Of a DNA stretch of 64,000 nucleotides, positions 8,367 to 17,425 are shown in pieces (within the stretch, counting starts at the first letter, position 1; the number at the start of each line of letters is the position of its first letter). The translations under genes were made by a program, and so were the position numbers. The DNA comes from Nitrososphaerota archaeon (GTDB taxonomy: Archaea > Thermoproteota > Nitrososphaeria > Nitrososphaerales > JACQRY01), in assembly GCA_016184315.1 (NCBI GenBank), contig JACPCU010000024.1, positions 1 to 64,000 on the forward strand, given 5' to 3'. The notes below the pieces were generated by a model. The model saw only the letters and a program-made list of their open reading frames with translations. It searched no databases and was not told the origin of the DNA.

Positions 8367-9599
8367 GAAGATTGGTACGATCCACTTTTGCATCCATCCG
8401 CTTAGATTCTTGAAGAGGGCTTCTTCGTTAAGGGTGCCTACCATTTCGCTCGGTGGTATTCCTGGGAAGAGCACGTCCAAGGATGATTCAGCCGCGAATC
8501 CTAAGCGTATTGGCGACCTGAGGGTCATGCCGAAGGTGGCTTGTCCTTGTGGAGACATCATGAATTCGATGAAGAGTTTGGCTGCGCTGGGGTGAGGCGC
8601 CAGTTTTGCTACATCCATGCAGCTGAGGTTGAGAACGATTGGCGATAGTGGAATATAGCCTACTGGTGTTCCGAGTTTTCTTTCGCGTAGCACGTCGTGG
8701 GCCAAGCCGATTATGCCTATGTCTCCTTCCTCTGACACGAGAAGCCTGAATATTTGGCTGGTGCTCTTGAATAGCCTTGGCTGCAGCTCGGTGAGCTTCT
8801 TCATGTAGTCCTGCCACTTTGCGTCGTCTTTCATGACCATCTGCATCTCAGCCAGCACTTGGGTGAACGGTCCTCCTCTTGACGGATGGTCCATCAGGAC
8901 TTTTCCTTTGAAGGTCTGTATGAATTCCGGCTTGGCCAGGTCTTCCCATTTCTTTAGTGACTTCAGCAGGGTGAGTTTTTCGCCCTTCACCATATTGGTG
9001 TTGTACATGAGGACGGGTATTGTCGATCCGAAGAACGTTACGTGTCCATTGGGATCGAAGATTGGTGGGAAGAACTTCTCGGTTGCCTGAGGTGATTTGT
9101 ATGGTTGGGTGGCGCCCAGCTCTACGGCTTGCCTGCAGTTGCTTACGTGGAATTCTTGGGCGAAAAGGAGCACGTCTTGCTGGTCTCTAACTGAGTAGAT
9201 GGTTAGTCCTCCTTCGCGGGATGCGGCTGCGACAAGGTTCTGGTCGAAGACGCTGACTTCTTTGAGAAGAGCCTCTCTTTCCGCCAGCTGCTTCTGTAAG
9301 TCTGCCTGGGCCTTCTTCGCCTCGTCTAGTGCCTTTTCCAAGCTTCCTAGTCTTTGTTCTGCCAGAGTCCTTATGGCATTCTGCTCGGTTGTGATGCTTT
9401 GCTGCGCGGTCTTCAGCTGGTTGATGTCGCTGCTTACTTGGGTCTGGGCAGTTTTCACGGTGTTTACGTCTTTTGCGATCGAGTCTGCCTTGTTTCTTAT
9501 TGAGGAGAGGTCTGATGACACTGTTATGGATGTGTATCCAATGGCTCCTGCGGACATCAGGATGGCGACTACGGATGCTACTAATGCGGGGTTAGCCAT
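8355..9599 (-). CDS. Membrane-tethered solute-binding protein with coiled-coil stalk
   Basis: The 414-residue protein starts with an uncleaved-looking hydrophobic helix (about residues 5-28). A coiled coil of some 85 residues (30-115, Lys/Gln/Glu-rich heptads) follows, then a periplasmic-binding-protein domain from about residue 120 that opens NLVAAASREGGLTIYSV. That opening is typical of extracellular iron/polyamine-type (family 1) solute-binding proteins. There is no lipobox; the N-terminal helix would be the anchor, and the coil would lift the binding domain off the membrane or oligomerise it. No permease or ATPase is adjacent, so the transporter partner is unknown. An AT-rich promoter stretch lies upstream around 9700-9730. 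Confidence 0.8.
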   Translation of the reverse strand: MANPALVASVVAILMSAGAIGYTSITVSSDLSSIRNKADSIAKDVNTVKTAQTQVSSDINQLKTAQQSITTEQNAIRTLAEQRLGSLEKALDEAKKAQADLQKQLAEREALLKEVSVFDQNLVAAASREGGLTIYSVRDQQDVLLFAQEFHVSNCRQAVELGATQPYKSPQATEKFFPPIFDPNGHVTFFGSTIPVLMYNTNMVKGEKLTLLKSLKKWEDLAKPEFIQTFKGKVLMDHPSRGGPFTQVLAEMQMVMKDDAKWQDYMKKLTELQPRLFKSTSQIFRLLVSEEGDIGIIGLAHDVLRERKLGTPVGYIPLSPIVLNLSCMDVAKLAPHPSAAKLFIEFMMSPQGQATFGMTLRSPIRLGFAAESSLDVLFPGIPPSEMVGTLNEEALFKNLSGWMQKWIVPIFGAA

Positions 9600-9684
9600 T
9601 AGTCTCGGTTTTCAGAATGCAGGTTACGCTATAAACGTTTTGGGTGAACAGCTTCGAGATGTTAGATGAATACGATAGTTAACA

Positions 9685-9713
9685 TAAGAATTAGCAGTTT
9701 TCCATAATTCTTA
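9685..9713. promoter_or_regulatory. Nine-base perfect inverted repeat upstream of the solute-binding-protein gene
   Basis: TAAGAATTA at 9685-9693 is answered by TAATTCTTA at 9705-9713, with an 11-base spacer. It lies about 90 bases before the start of the minus-strand gene at 9599 and could be an operator or part of a terminator for the gene ending at 9830. No regulator can be named. Confidence 0.35.
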
Positions 9714-11260
9714 CTACCTAAAAAAGTAAAATATTCATCTATTGATATGAACGTGCCAGTGGTCATATTGTACCAGATCTGGGAGTAGGGGCTCATTTGT
9801 GGTGGCTTTGATAGCAGTCGGCTCAGGGGTTATTGTGGTCTTTGGTCGGGACGTTTCCATTTCTGAAGGAAGTGTCCAGCGGGTCCAGTCACAGCAAGAC
9901 TGGGTGTTGCTCGCTTTGCCCTTCTGGCTTTGAAAATGTAGAGTGACAAGGCAAGCAGGAATAAAGCTACAAGCGTGTAGCTTGTATACGCTAATGCGGC
10001 TACACGTTCTGGGAGCTGCTGAGCCTGGGATGCTCTTAGGAAAGGAGGCAGGCTTTGATCAATACGCTCTAGAATAGTGCCAAGTTTGAGTTGTGCCTCA
10101 TCTAGCTGTTTCTGAGTTTGAAATAGCTTGCTTTCTGTCTCCGCTAATAGCGAACGCGTCCTGTCAAACTCCACACTCTTAGACTTGAGCATGCCTCCCA
10201 AGTCAATTTTTTCTTGGGTCAGGGAGCTGAGCTGCGTGGTCAAGGTTTCTATCTGAGCCTTTGCTCCGATGCCAGCTGATCTCAGCGAGTTTATTTGTGA
10301 AGTCAGTCTATCGATCTCTGATTCTGAGGTCCTAATCTTCTGCTTAAGTCCTTCAATGTCGGTTTGAAGAGTCTGCACTAGGGACCTTAACGAATCGGCT
10401 TCGGCCTTAGCGGTTACTACCTGGGTCTCGGACAGGACCTCAACCACAACGGATGAAGGCTTTGCAGATTGGTAGTCATCATTCCCCTGCCATGATGCTG
10501 TGAGAGTCCAATTCCCTGGAATGACTGAGGTTAAGGTAAGCGAGTAGATGCCTCTGTCACTCGGTCTAACGGTTTTTCGCTCTATGATCGCATCAGGCTT
10601 TAGAACAGAGATTTGAATTTCAGCCTTCGAGGCAGTTGCTTTGGCTGAATCTGAAGGCCCATCGAGTGCCAGAACACCCGTTACGACTATGTTTGAGCCC
10701 TCTTTTACCGTAGGCGTATTTGTAGAAAGTGTTAAGCTGGCCGAATGCTTGAGCCAGCCTTCCATTCTGTAGACCAATCTATCCGAGGTCCCCACGTAGA
10801 TGTCTGCCTTGGCTGAAGGCTGTGAAGCGAAGCTGGTGGCACCTTTAACAGCGGGGTTCATCCATTTCACGACTCCTGTCTTGCCGTCCAATCTAGCCGT
10901 GAACGCATCTGTCCCAACAAGAAGATCATCTGCAGAACCACTCGAAGATCCGGCGACAGCTGCCAATGAATAGATTCTCTGCGCACCCTCAGGTCTAGGA
11001 ATCTTCCAGATGGGGGTCGCGGTTACAGAATCGATAAGAGTCACCCAGTCTTCCCCGGTGATCCCCTTAACATCAGGATTCAGCCCATTTACAACCACGC
11101 TCGGACGCCCGTGCGAAGAAACGCCGATAATGTAGCTAACTGGGGATGATGAATATAAACCGCTCTTCTCCCAAATGGTTTGGCCAGAAACCCCGTTAAG
11201 CGCTATCATAGAGTTTTCAAACGTACCACCGTGGGTGGTGGTGTACACTATTACATCATC

Positions 11261-11276
11261 GTAGCCGTCTCCCGAT
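11261..11276. repeat. Left 16-bp target-site duplication
   Basis: GTAGCCGTCTCCCGAT, immediately left of the IS and identical to 12260-12275. It encodes part of the GDGY element of the interrupted propeller gene. A perfect duplicate indicates a recent insertion. Confidence 0.92.
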
Positions 11277-12259
11277 TGTAGGACCAAGGGAGTTATGACA
11301 CCCCCCTTGCGCGACAATCGAAGTGAATCAAACAACGATCATCGTGCAAGGAGAGGTGTACCTTGATGAGAGCCATGATAGGCAGGTCCAAGAGGCAGCT
11401 CCAGCGTCTGGTGAGACGATTCAGGGAGGAGGGCATCGCAGGGTTGAGGTTCAAATCAAAGAGACCTCACACCATACCGAGGAACAAGGTTCCTCCGGAC
11501 ATTGAGCAGAGAGTCATCGAGGTCAGGAGTGCGACGGGATTCGGCTCCGACCAGCTCGCAGCCATAGTGAATGAGAGCCTCAGCCTCGAGTCAAGGAGAC
11601 CGATCACCGACACCACATGCTACAACATCTTGGCAAGGAACGATCTCGTGGTAGCTGAGAGAAGGACGATGAAACGGTACAGGTCGTTCGAGTGGGGTCA
11701 TCCTGACGAACTCATCCAGTGCGACATCACAGAATTCGGTGGCTTCCCCATCCTCACGATGCAGGACGACCACTCGCGGGAGGGGTGGGCTGGACGGATT
11801 GACGGTGCGACCGACGATATGGTTGTGGATGGGATGACATGTCTCCATCCCCACGTCTACGAGAACCTGCTCACGGACAACGGGAAGCAATTCTGCAGGA
11901 TGAACTCGACGATGCGGAAATACTGCGAGAGGCATCTGACTGGTAAGCACATCTGGTCATCAGTACATCACCCTCAGACGTTGGGCAAGCTCTCCGCGTT
12001 CCAGAAGGGATTGAAGAGGTTCCTCGTCCACAGATTGGGAAGGAGCACGGACAAGGATGCCATAGACGAGTGCATCCGCGTCTACGTCGACTGGCACAAC
12101 AACGGGTTGAAGGTCAGGACCACAGGATGCCATCCAGAGGAGAGGTACTCCGGCGAGAGAGATCCTCGCTGGTATGGGAGGCTCGTAAAGGCTCTTAAGC
12201 TCGGGTGGATGTTACCCCTCCCTGCGCAAGGGGGATGACACATCCTCCTTAGTTCTACA
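11277..12259 (+). mobile_element. Insertion sequence, 983 bp, DDE (IS481/IS3-type rve) transposase
   Basis: The element is bounded by 36-bp imperfect terminal inverted repeats at 11277-11312 and 12224-12259, 28 of 36 positions identical. The outer ends are TGTAG and the inner block CCCCCTTGCGC is perfect. It carries one transposase gene (11363-12238) and sits between perfect 16-bp direct repeats. It interrupts a beta-propeller gene. The size and gene organisation resemble the IS481 family, whose target duplications are usually reported as 4-15 bp, so 16 bp is at or just past the known range. I cannot assign a named IS. Confidence 0.9.
11363..12238 (+). CDS. IS481/IS3-like transposase with unusual third catalytic position
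   Basis: The 291-residue protein has an N-terminal helix-turn-helix part (SKRQLQRLVRRFREEGIAGL), a linker and an rve integrase core. The first two acidic residues are Asp121 in CDITEF and Asp172 in LLTDNGKQF. At the position where HPQTxGKxER supplies the third acid, this protein has HPQTLGKLSA, with Ser211 in place of Glu, 39 residues after Asp172. The start is TTG at 11363 with AAGGAGAGG just upstream. The first helix of the usual HTH seems short or absent. The stop lies inside the right inverted repeat. Despite the Ser, the perfect target duplication shows that the copy moved recently, by this protein or by a relative in trans. Confidence 0.85.
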   Translation: MMRAMIGRSKRQLQRLVRRFREEGIAGLRFKSKRPHTIPRNKVPPDIEQRVIEVRSATGFGSDQLAAIVNESLSLESRRPITDTTCYNILARNDLVVAERRTMKRYRSFEWGHPDELIQCDITEFGGFPILTMQDDHSREGWAGRIDGATDDMVVDGMTCLHPHVYENLLTDNGKQFCRMNSTMRKYCERHLTGKHIWSSVHHPQTLGKLSAFQKGLKRFLVHRLGRSTDKDAIDECIRVYVDWHNNGLKVRTTGCHPEERYSGERDPRWYGRLVKALKLGWMLPLPAQGG

Positions 12260-12275
12260 GTAGCCGTCTCCCGAT
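12260..12275. repeat. Right 16-bp target-site duplication
   Basis: GTAGCCGTCTCCCGAT, directly after the right inverted repeat and identical to 11261-11276. Confidence 0.92.
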
Positions 12276-13265
12276 ATATCAGGCAAAGGGAGTAACCTAC
12301 ATGCGATTTCCACGCTTGCACCCCTTTTTTCTTCCTGTTCGGAAGGACTACCACCACTATAAGGCCCCAAGCATGACCTTGTATCTCGCCAGATACTTGC
12401 GCCAGTCAACCCATCAGAGAGTCGCGGAAATGCATTGAATGTTGTTATTACGTCTGGAACTCCATCCCCCGTAACATCCCCTAGAACTCCGATAGATTCA
12501 CGTGGATGCCAGACAACTGAGTAACTATATGTGGGAGGGTTCGCCCAAATACTTCGCCCCGAAGAGGCGTCTACTACACTAAGGGAATGTTCTGTTAGAA
12601 GGACTAATTTTGTTGCTTGAGTTTTTTCGAGTGGCTTCAAGCTGTAGAGTCGGCTACCTAAGTTCATTTCATATATTTTTGTTCCACTCACGCCGTTAAG
12701 TCCATAAATGACGCCTTTTGAAAATCCAACAACCAGGTCGTCGTTGCCATCGCCAGTGAAGTCTCGGACCGCAAAGGAACCTATGGTTGGACTTCCACCA
12801 GTAAAGCTCCAGATCTTTTTGCCAGTGGCGCCATCGAGAAGATATGCGCTAAAGTCACTTGAGCTGACCAGAATGTCTTTCTCTCCATCAGAATTCACGT
12901 CGGCAAAAACGGATACGTCAACTATTACTCCCCCTGTTCCAAAGCTCCACACTAACTGATTGGGGTCACCAGCTGATTGTCCCATCGTAAGAAAACTGAT
13001 TAGAATCATGCTGGATATTAGAAAACGAACTCCCATCCAACAGAGAGACATATGAGAATCATAGCCCGAGTGTCATATAAGATTTGAGTGGGAAGAGTCT
13101 TGAAGTTAAGATTAGATGCGTTATTAGGTGTTAGAAAACTCAGTGTTGTTGCATTTGTTCGGGGTCGAGCATAAGCCCATGCGCATTTTAGAGAACCATC
13201 CTGAACCAACGCAACAGCATTACTATTAGTAATGTCTAAATAATGCTTTAATCCTTATCGCCAGT

Positions 13266-13335
13266 GGTGAGTAAGTCTCTCCCGAAAGGATGATGCTTGT
13301 GGATGCAAGCTGGGACAACTAGGGAGAGGGTCACC
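13266..13335. other. Long imperfect hairpin, possible structured RNA or terminator
   Basis: Three nested stems can be drawn. GGTGA (13266-13270) pairs with TCACC (13331-13335), CTCTCCC (13277-13283) with GGGAGAG (13322-13328), and GCTTG (13295-13299) with CAAGC (13306-13310). It lies just past the DUF3800 gene, overlapping its stop region, and about 200 bases upstream of the propeller gene. It may be a 3' structure, a small RNA or a mobile-element relic. Confidence 0.35.
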
Positions 13336-13984
13336 AGTCTATTTTCCCCCAGTTATGTTTGTATCTGATTTTTGATCCTAGCAGTGAATAATGAGAGTTG
13401 GGCAAATTACGTAGTTTTCTGCTGACCGAGCCCGCAATGTAATCGGCTATTTGCAGTATAGGCATTCCTTCAGAGTTCACATGCTGTGCAGAGTACTTTG
13501 GTTTATTTTTCTCCAATCTCACGCTAGCCATCCAAGTAAGCTTATCGTTCAAATACTTGTTGAAGTCCTTAATTCTCTCAGCAGAATAACGTCTATCAAA
13601 ATAAAACAGTAATTCATCAGGCGAATAATTAGCTAAGACATCTGTAATCATGTAATTAATAGTCAAATAATTATACAATACGTTGGGCTGTTCACGCAGT
13701 TCAGGCTTAACATGTTTCTTATCAACTGCGACGCATCCAGCCTCAAAATCCAATGGCATAATCGAATTTATAACGAGTCGCTTTAGCTTTTCACTGTCAT
13801 GGTTAAATTTGAATTCCTGAACTCCTTTCCACCCAACCTCTTTCGTATGCTTCTTTAGCCGTCTCATCTTAGTTATTAGATAGAACGGGCTATTAGTAAT
13901 CACATATACCACTACAAAATACGGAGTGGCCTTCGAAGAAAAACCCAAATCACCCGACTCATCAACGTATAGGGAAAGACGCAA
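13331..13984 (-). CDS. DUF3800 domain protein
   Basis: The 217-residue protein begins MRLSLYVDESGDLGF, the DESGD signature of DUF3800, a family with an RNase-H-like acidic motif. Later it has FYFDRRYSAER and a C-terminal ILQIADYIAGSVSRK, both usual for the family. DUF3800 genes are common in genomic islands and near restriction or defence genes, but no biochemical role is settled. It is AT-richer than the host genes to its left and sits next to the integrase, so it may belong to the accessory region. The ATG start at 13984 is the natural one because DESGD is always near the N-terminus. Confidence 0.82.
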   Translation of the reverse strand: MRLSLYVDESGDLGFSSKATPYFVVVYVITNSPFYLITKMRRLKKHTKEVGWKGVQEFKFNHDSEKLKRLVINSIMPLDFEAGCVAVDKKHVKPELREQPNVLYNYLTINYMITDVLANYSPDELLFYFDRRYSAERIKDFNKYLNDKLTWMASVRLEKNKPKYSAQHVNSEGMPILQIADYIAGSVSRKLRNLPNSHYSLLGSKIRYKHNWGKIDW

Positions 13985-14069
13985 CTTTTCCGACTGCAGT
14001 TTGAGTCCATATAAGCTTACAGAATCCTATTACCTGACCTGAGCAGTTAACAACTAATTTCAAAGAACA

Positions 14070-14077
14070 TATTTAAG
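14070..14077 (+). promoter_or_regulatory. TATA-like box for the integrase transcript
   Basis: TATTTAAG at 14070-14077 predicts a transcript start near 14100, before the repeat structure at 14114 and the integrase remnant. Nothing else on the plus strand would use it. Confidence 0.45.
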
Positions 14078-14113
14078 ACCGTTACAAACAAAGTGCCAGA
14101 AGAGGGGACGTTG

Positions 14114-14158
14114 CCTAGCAAGGACATAGGCATAACCCATGCCTATTCCCTAGCAAGG
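14114..14158. repeat. Direct and inverted repeat cluster before the integrase
   Basis: Two perfect direct copies of CCTAGCAAGG (14114-14123 and 14149-14158) flank a perfect eight-base inverted repeat, ATAGGCAT (14126-14133) and ATGCCTAT (14139-14146), with a five-base loop. Such an arrangement next to a tyrosine recombinase could be an att core, an accessory-factor site or an operator for the integrase gene. I found no second copy of the whole cluster in the window by eye. Confidence 0.5.
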
Positions 14159-14178
14159 TAAGGCGTTAGCAGCCTATC

Positions 14179-15368
14179 GTGGTTGCCGCTAGGGGCTCCA
14201 GAAGCTGGCTTGAAGATGGGTCAGCTGACCTGTAAAGACACTGGTACGAGAATCTCAGAAGAGGAAGCAAGGTTCACGGCGACCTCAGCTTGAAGAGGTT
14301 GAAGGCGTTTTGCACATGGTCTAAGCTGTCTCCTCAGGAAATAGTGTCCCGCGCGAACTCTAGCATAGATGATTTCCAGCATCGTGTTGAGGACTATGTA
14401 TCGTACCTAGAGGGCTCCGGGAAAAGCCCTGCCTATGTAGGCAATCTACTAAAGCCAATTCGGAGCTGGCTTGACTACAAGCATGCGCCGAAGCTCGCAA
14501 AGATCAAGATAACGGGATCAGGCACTAATCCGACGACTGCTGATGAGCGCGTTCCTTCACAGGAAGAACTTGCCCGAATACTCCGCTTCCTAGACCCCAG
14601 AGGGAGGACGTCTGCAGCACTGATTGCGTTCACGGGGAATAGGATTGAGGTCTTGGGGAATTATGACGGGACAGATGGCTTAGTGCTCGGAGACCTTCCT
14701 GAATTGTCAATCAAGGATAAGGAGGTAGTGTTTGAAACGATTCCAACGATGATTGTGGTGAGACCCTCTCTGAGCAAAGCGGGTCACCGCTACTTCACAT
14801 TCCTTTCCAGCGAGGGGTGCCGCTACGTCAAAGAGTACCTGGAGGGCAGGCTTTCCGGTGGGGAGGCTTTGGACGCGAAGTCCACATTGATCAGTGCTTA
14901 CAGGTCGTATAGGAACCGGTTTCTATATGCTACTAAGGTCGGAGGTCATATCAGAACGGGGATTCGGGCAGCAGGATTCGGCTGGAGACCGTATGTGCTT
15001 AAGGCGTATGCCGATACAGCCTTCGACATAGCTGAGTCGAAGGGGCTGATCACCCATGCTTGGAGACAATTCTTCATGGGACACAAAGGAGACATTGAGG
15101 CCCGATACTCCACGAATAAAGGACGGTTGCCGCCAAACATGGTTCAGGAGATGAGGGATGTCTATAAGCGGTGCGAGCCGTTTATGTCAACTGAGAAGAT
15201 AGAGGGTGCAAGCGAGGAGAAGATCAGGAGAGCCTTCAAGGAACAACTGATAACGGCTCGAAACAAAAGGTTATCCCGATAACGGAAGTTGAGAATCATG
15301 TTTCGCAAGGTTGGGAGTTCGTGGCTGCCATCCCTGACAACAAGGCTATACTGAAGATACCCTACTGA
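14179..15368 (+). pseudogene. Archaeal tyrosine recombinase/integrase, disrupted
   Basis: The open core 14290-15282 (330 codons) holds the catalytic parts: Arg in TGNRIEVLG, the HAWR box, the later His in FMGHKGD and the nucleophile Tyr in EARYST. Conserved sequence continues outside it on both sides. Upstream in the same frame lies RHWYENLRRGSKVHGDLSLK, a typical N-terminal domain stretch, cut off from WLEDGSADL by a TAA at 14233-14235. Downstream, a one-base shift near 15262-15285 leads into EVENHVSQGWEFVAAIP and a stop at 15368, which is the usual tail of thaumarchaeal/bathyarchaeal integrases. With one nonsense and one frameshift it is probably inactive, although the TTG at 14290 could still start a shortened protein. 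Confidence 0.75.
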
Positions 15369-15994
15369 CAAGTCGCAGCTCCTATTTCTCGGCTACGTCA
15401 TGGTCCCTGCGACCTACTCTAAGGCTTCCGAAGATATTCGCAGAAACTTTTGGTGCTGAAGATGGATGTTGATTATTAGGTGGCAAAACCTCTTAATCTT
15501 CTACCTTGATTTATCCTGCTACAATTGAGTGTACCTTCATTATGCAACTTGTTACACTCCATCCTAGTCAAGATTCGCCTTGATGAAAGCAATGGAAGGT
15601 TACAAACACCAATTTGTGTTACTGTAGCGGTTGATAAAAGACAATTTAGAGTTGTGTTTTTTCCATTGGGACAGACAGGGAATAATCCTGTTCTATGTAA
15701 AATAAAGACCTAGACAGAAGCAGTATCTTTTATCTCAAGAATGATTGTCTGGTTGCCCAATCTTGGCTCGGACGAGAACCTTCTTCTAGAGATATAGGAT
15801 TATTGAAGAAAGTATTGCGGGGAGTAAGACTCGACATGATATAGAATTATTCTTCATCATTACAGCATCGACAACCAAAGATTCAACAGAACCCAGAAGG
15901 TTGACAGGTGCTGCGGAACCGAAACCATGACTATGAAGGCAAACGAAGCTCCTGAGAAGGAATATCTGCTTGACGCCGTCAAGCAAGGAGAACG
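15369..15994. other. Region without a convincing gene
   Basis: About 620 bases downstream of the integrase. A 62-codon TTG ORF at 15525-15713 is present but has no visible ribosome-binding site or family features, and a 25-codon ORF starts near 15927. I do not call either. Confidence 0.4.
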
Positions 15995-16165
15995 ATGCTC
16001 TTAGCTCTTGAGGATATTTTGAAAGAGCTTCAGACGTTGAAGATGGGGCTCATTCAGAAGATTGTCACTTCTAACGATTCTTCTTTGATAAAAGGTCGTA
16101 GGATCTGCTACGTCTTAGGTTGCGAGCTCATGAGCAACAAACGAACATCATATTCTTCATGGTAA
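15995..16165 (+). CDS. Small hypothetical protein, 56 residues
   Basis: An ATG at 15995 follows a good AAGGAG (15985-15990) at ideal spacing. The product starts MLLALEDILKELQTLKMGL, an amphipathic helix with leucine spacing, and ends with a basic stretch containing two cysteines. No family is recognised. Its position between the integrase and the HEPN-like gene, in an element full of small ORFs, makes a small regulator or interaction protein plausible, but only the start signal and the helix support it. Confidence 0.4.
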   Translation: MLLALEDILKELQTLKMGLIQKIVTSNDSSLIKGRRICYVLGCELMSNKRTSYSSW

Positions 16166-16198
16166 TGCTCATATATTCATTCTACTGCTGAAGGAGTT

Positions 16199-17425
16199 GT
16201 GTCGTTACCAGAAAGCCCGCGTCGTTACCATGGCACCGGCAAGATACGTTCTCAAGGAGGAATCGAAGGTGAATGTAACTTTACACTCTTGCAATCAGTA
16301 GAAGGAAGAATGGTTCTCACATGTACATGTTCAGACATGACAAAAGCAATCGCATTAATGAAAGAAGATCAAAATAACCCACCATTGCAAGCAAATCTTG
16401 AGGGAGCACTTTTGGACATGCGAGGTGAGATCAAGGTAAGACAGATAGTTCTGAATCAAACAACCATTTCAACCAAATCCGATGAATCTCCATTTACATT
16501 TGAGTTCCTACCGTTCGAACCAGTATTCATAATATTAGATCCCGTTAGTGACAATACGGAAGTCGAATATCGAATGGGACTTACAAATCTCCTTCTCTTG
16601 GGGACTGAATGGATCGAGAGAGGTGAGAATAGACTTCTGAATAAACTGACCCTATCGTTGGATGGACAGACCCTCTCGCTGGAACTCCTCAAACCACATT
16701 CGGAGATTAGTGAAGAGCTAAGACAGAGCCGCTCAACAAAGGTCACTTCACATCTGCTGACAACTGCAGCCCTTGGAAAGGCTGAAATGGTAGAAGAATT
16801 AGCATCCACAATATGCATCCTCCTCTCGTTTGCGACTGGAACGTGGGTCACATGGCTATGGGAAGACTGTTTTTACCAAGGGAAACTTGTCAGAACCACT
16901 CTATTCCCATCAAAAACGATCCCATATCACGGCTCCGACAGCGCAATTGATTGTGAGAACGGTAAAGAACTCCAAGATTTTGTTCAAACTAGCTATCCGA
17001 ACTATCTTACGGCGAAGGATAATCTGGGGCTAAACATAGTAATCGAGTATTACATACATTCAAAGGTTGCTCGACTTCTGGAACTAAAGTATCTCATCGC
17101 TTCTATTGGAATGGAATGTCTCAAAAGTCATGTTCCGCAATATATCAGCACAAAAGGGAAGAAAGCTGATGTTAGCACCTTTCGCAAATCCTTGGAAGTC
17201 CTTTTCGACGAACATTCCATGCCTTACCAGCCATCAGAGCTGGACTTCATAGGGATACGTGATAAGATCATTCATACAGGAAGATTTCCTCCCGGTACAA
17301 ATATCATTGACGAATACCGAAGTCTTATCAACCTATATGACCGAGCGATACTCACAATCCTAGCGTATCGTGGCAAGCCATATCTTAATTGTACAAAAAA
17401 ATATGCAAGGGAACTCATCCCCTAA
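16199..17425 (+). CDS. HEPN-like (ApeA-type) hypothetical protein
   Basis: The 408-residue protein has a beta-rich N-terminal half (about 1-190) and a helical C-terminal half. Near residue 360 the segment IGIRDKIIHTGRFP fits the Rx4-6H motif of HEPN domains, with the Arg and His placed as in ApeA/RiboL-PSP-type HEPN RNases. ApeA-type HEPN proteins are anti-phage or stress ribonucleases. The start is GTG with AAGGAG only two bases upstream, so the true start may be a little further in. The gene is AT-rich and lies alone between the integrase and the replication genes, as cargo of the accessory element would. The nuclease role is inferred from the motif only. Confidence 0.6.
   Translation: MSLPESPRRYHGTGKIRSQGGIEGECNFTLLQSVEGRMVLTCTCSDMTKAIALMKEDQNNPPLQANLEGALLDMRGEIKVRQIVLNQTTISTKSDESPFTFEFLPFEPVFIILDPVSDNTEVEYRMGLTNLLLLGTEWIERGENRLLNKLTLSLDGQTLSLELLKPHSEISEELRQSRSTKVTSHLLTTAALGKAEMVEELASTICILLSFATGTWVTWLWEDCFYQGKLVRTTLFPSKTIPYHGSDSAIDCENGKELQDFVQTSYPNYLTAKDNLGLNIVIEYYIHSKVARLLELKYLIASIGMECLKSHVPQYISTKGKKADVSTFRKSLEVLFDEHSMPYQPSELDFIGIRDKIIHTGRFPPGTNIIDEYRSLINLYDRAILTILAYRGKPYLNCTKKYARELIP

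Larger units (their letters stand above)
9830..13051 (-). pseudogene. Secreted/membrane FG-GAP and PQQ-like beta-propeller protein, split by an insertion sequence
   Basis: Two fragments belong together: 13051-12260 (264 codons) and 11260-9830 (477 codons including stop). Removing the IS at 11277-12259 plus one 16-bp duplicate joins them in frame to give a 740-residue protein. The junction re-forms DISGDGYDDVIVYT, a proper FG-GAP calcium-loop repeat. The N-terminus has a signal peptide (MGVRFLISSMILISF region). Several FG-GAP/PQQ-like blades (DGEKDILV, DGNDDLVV, DGVPDVIT, ATGKKIWSF-type strands) follow, then an Ig-like domain, then a coiled coil of about 110 residues, and a C-terminal membrane helix near the end. 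It was probably an outward-facing, membrane-anchored surface protein. As it stands each fragment would be truncated. Confidence 0.85.

Noticed and set aside
14100-14230. Possible tRNA or tRNA-derived attachment site before the integrase
   Set aside because: No T-loop, anticodon stem or CCA-type end can be folded; only the repeat cluster is present.
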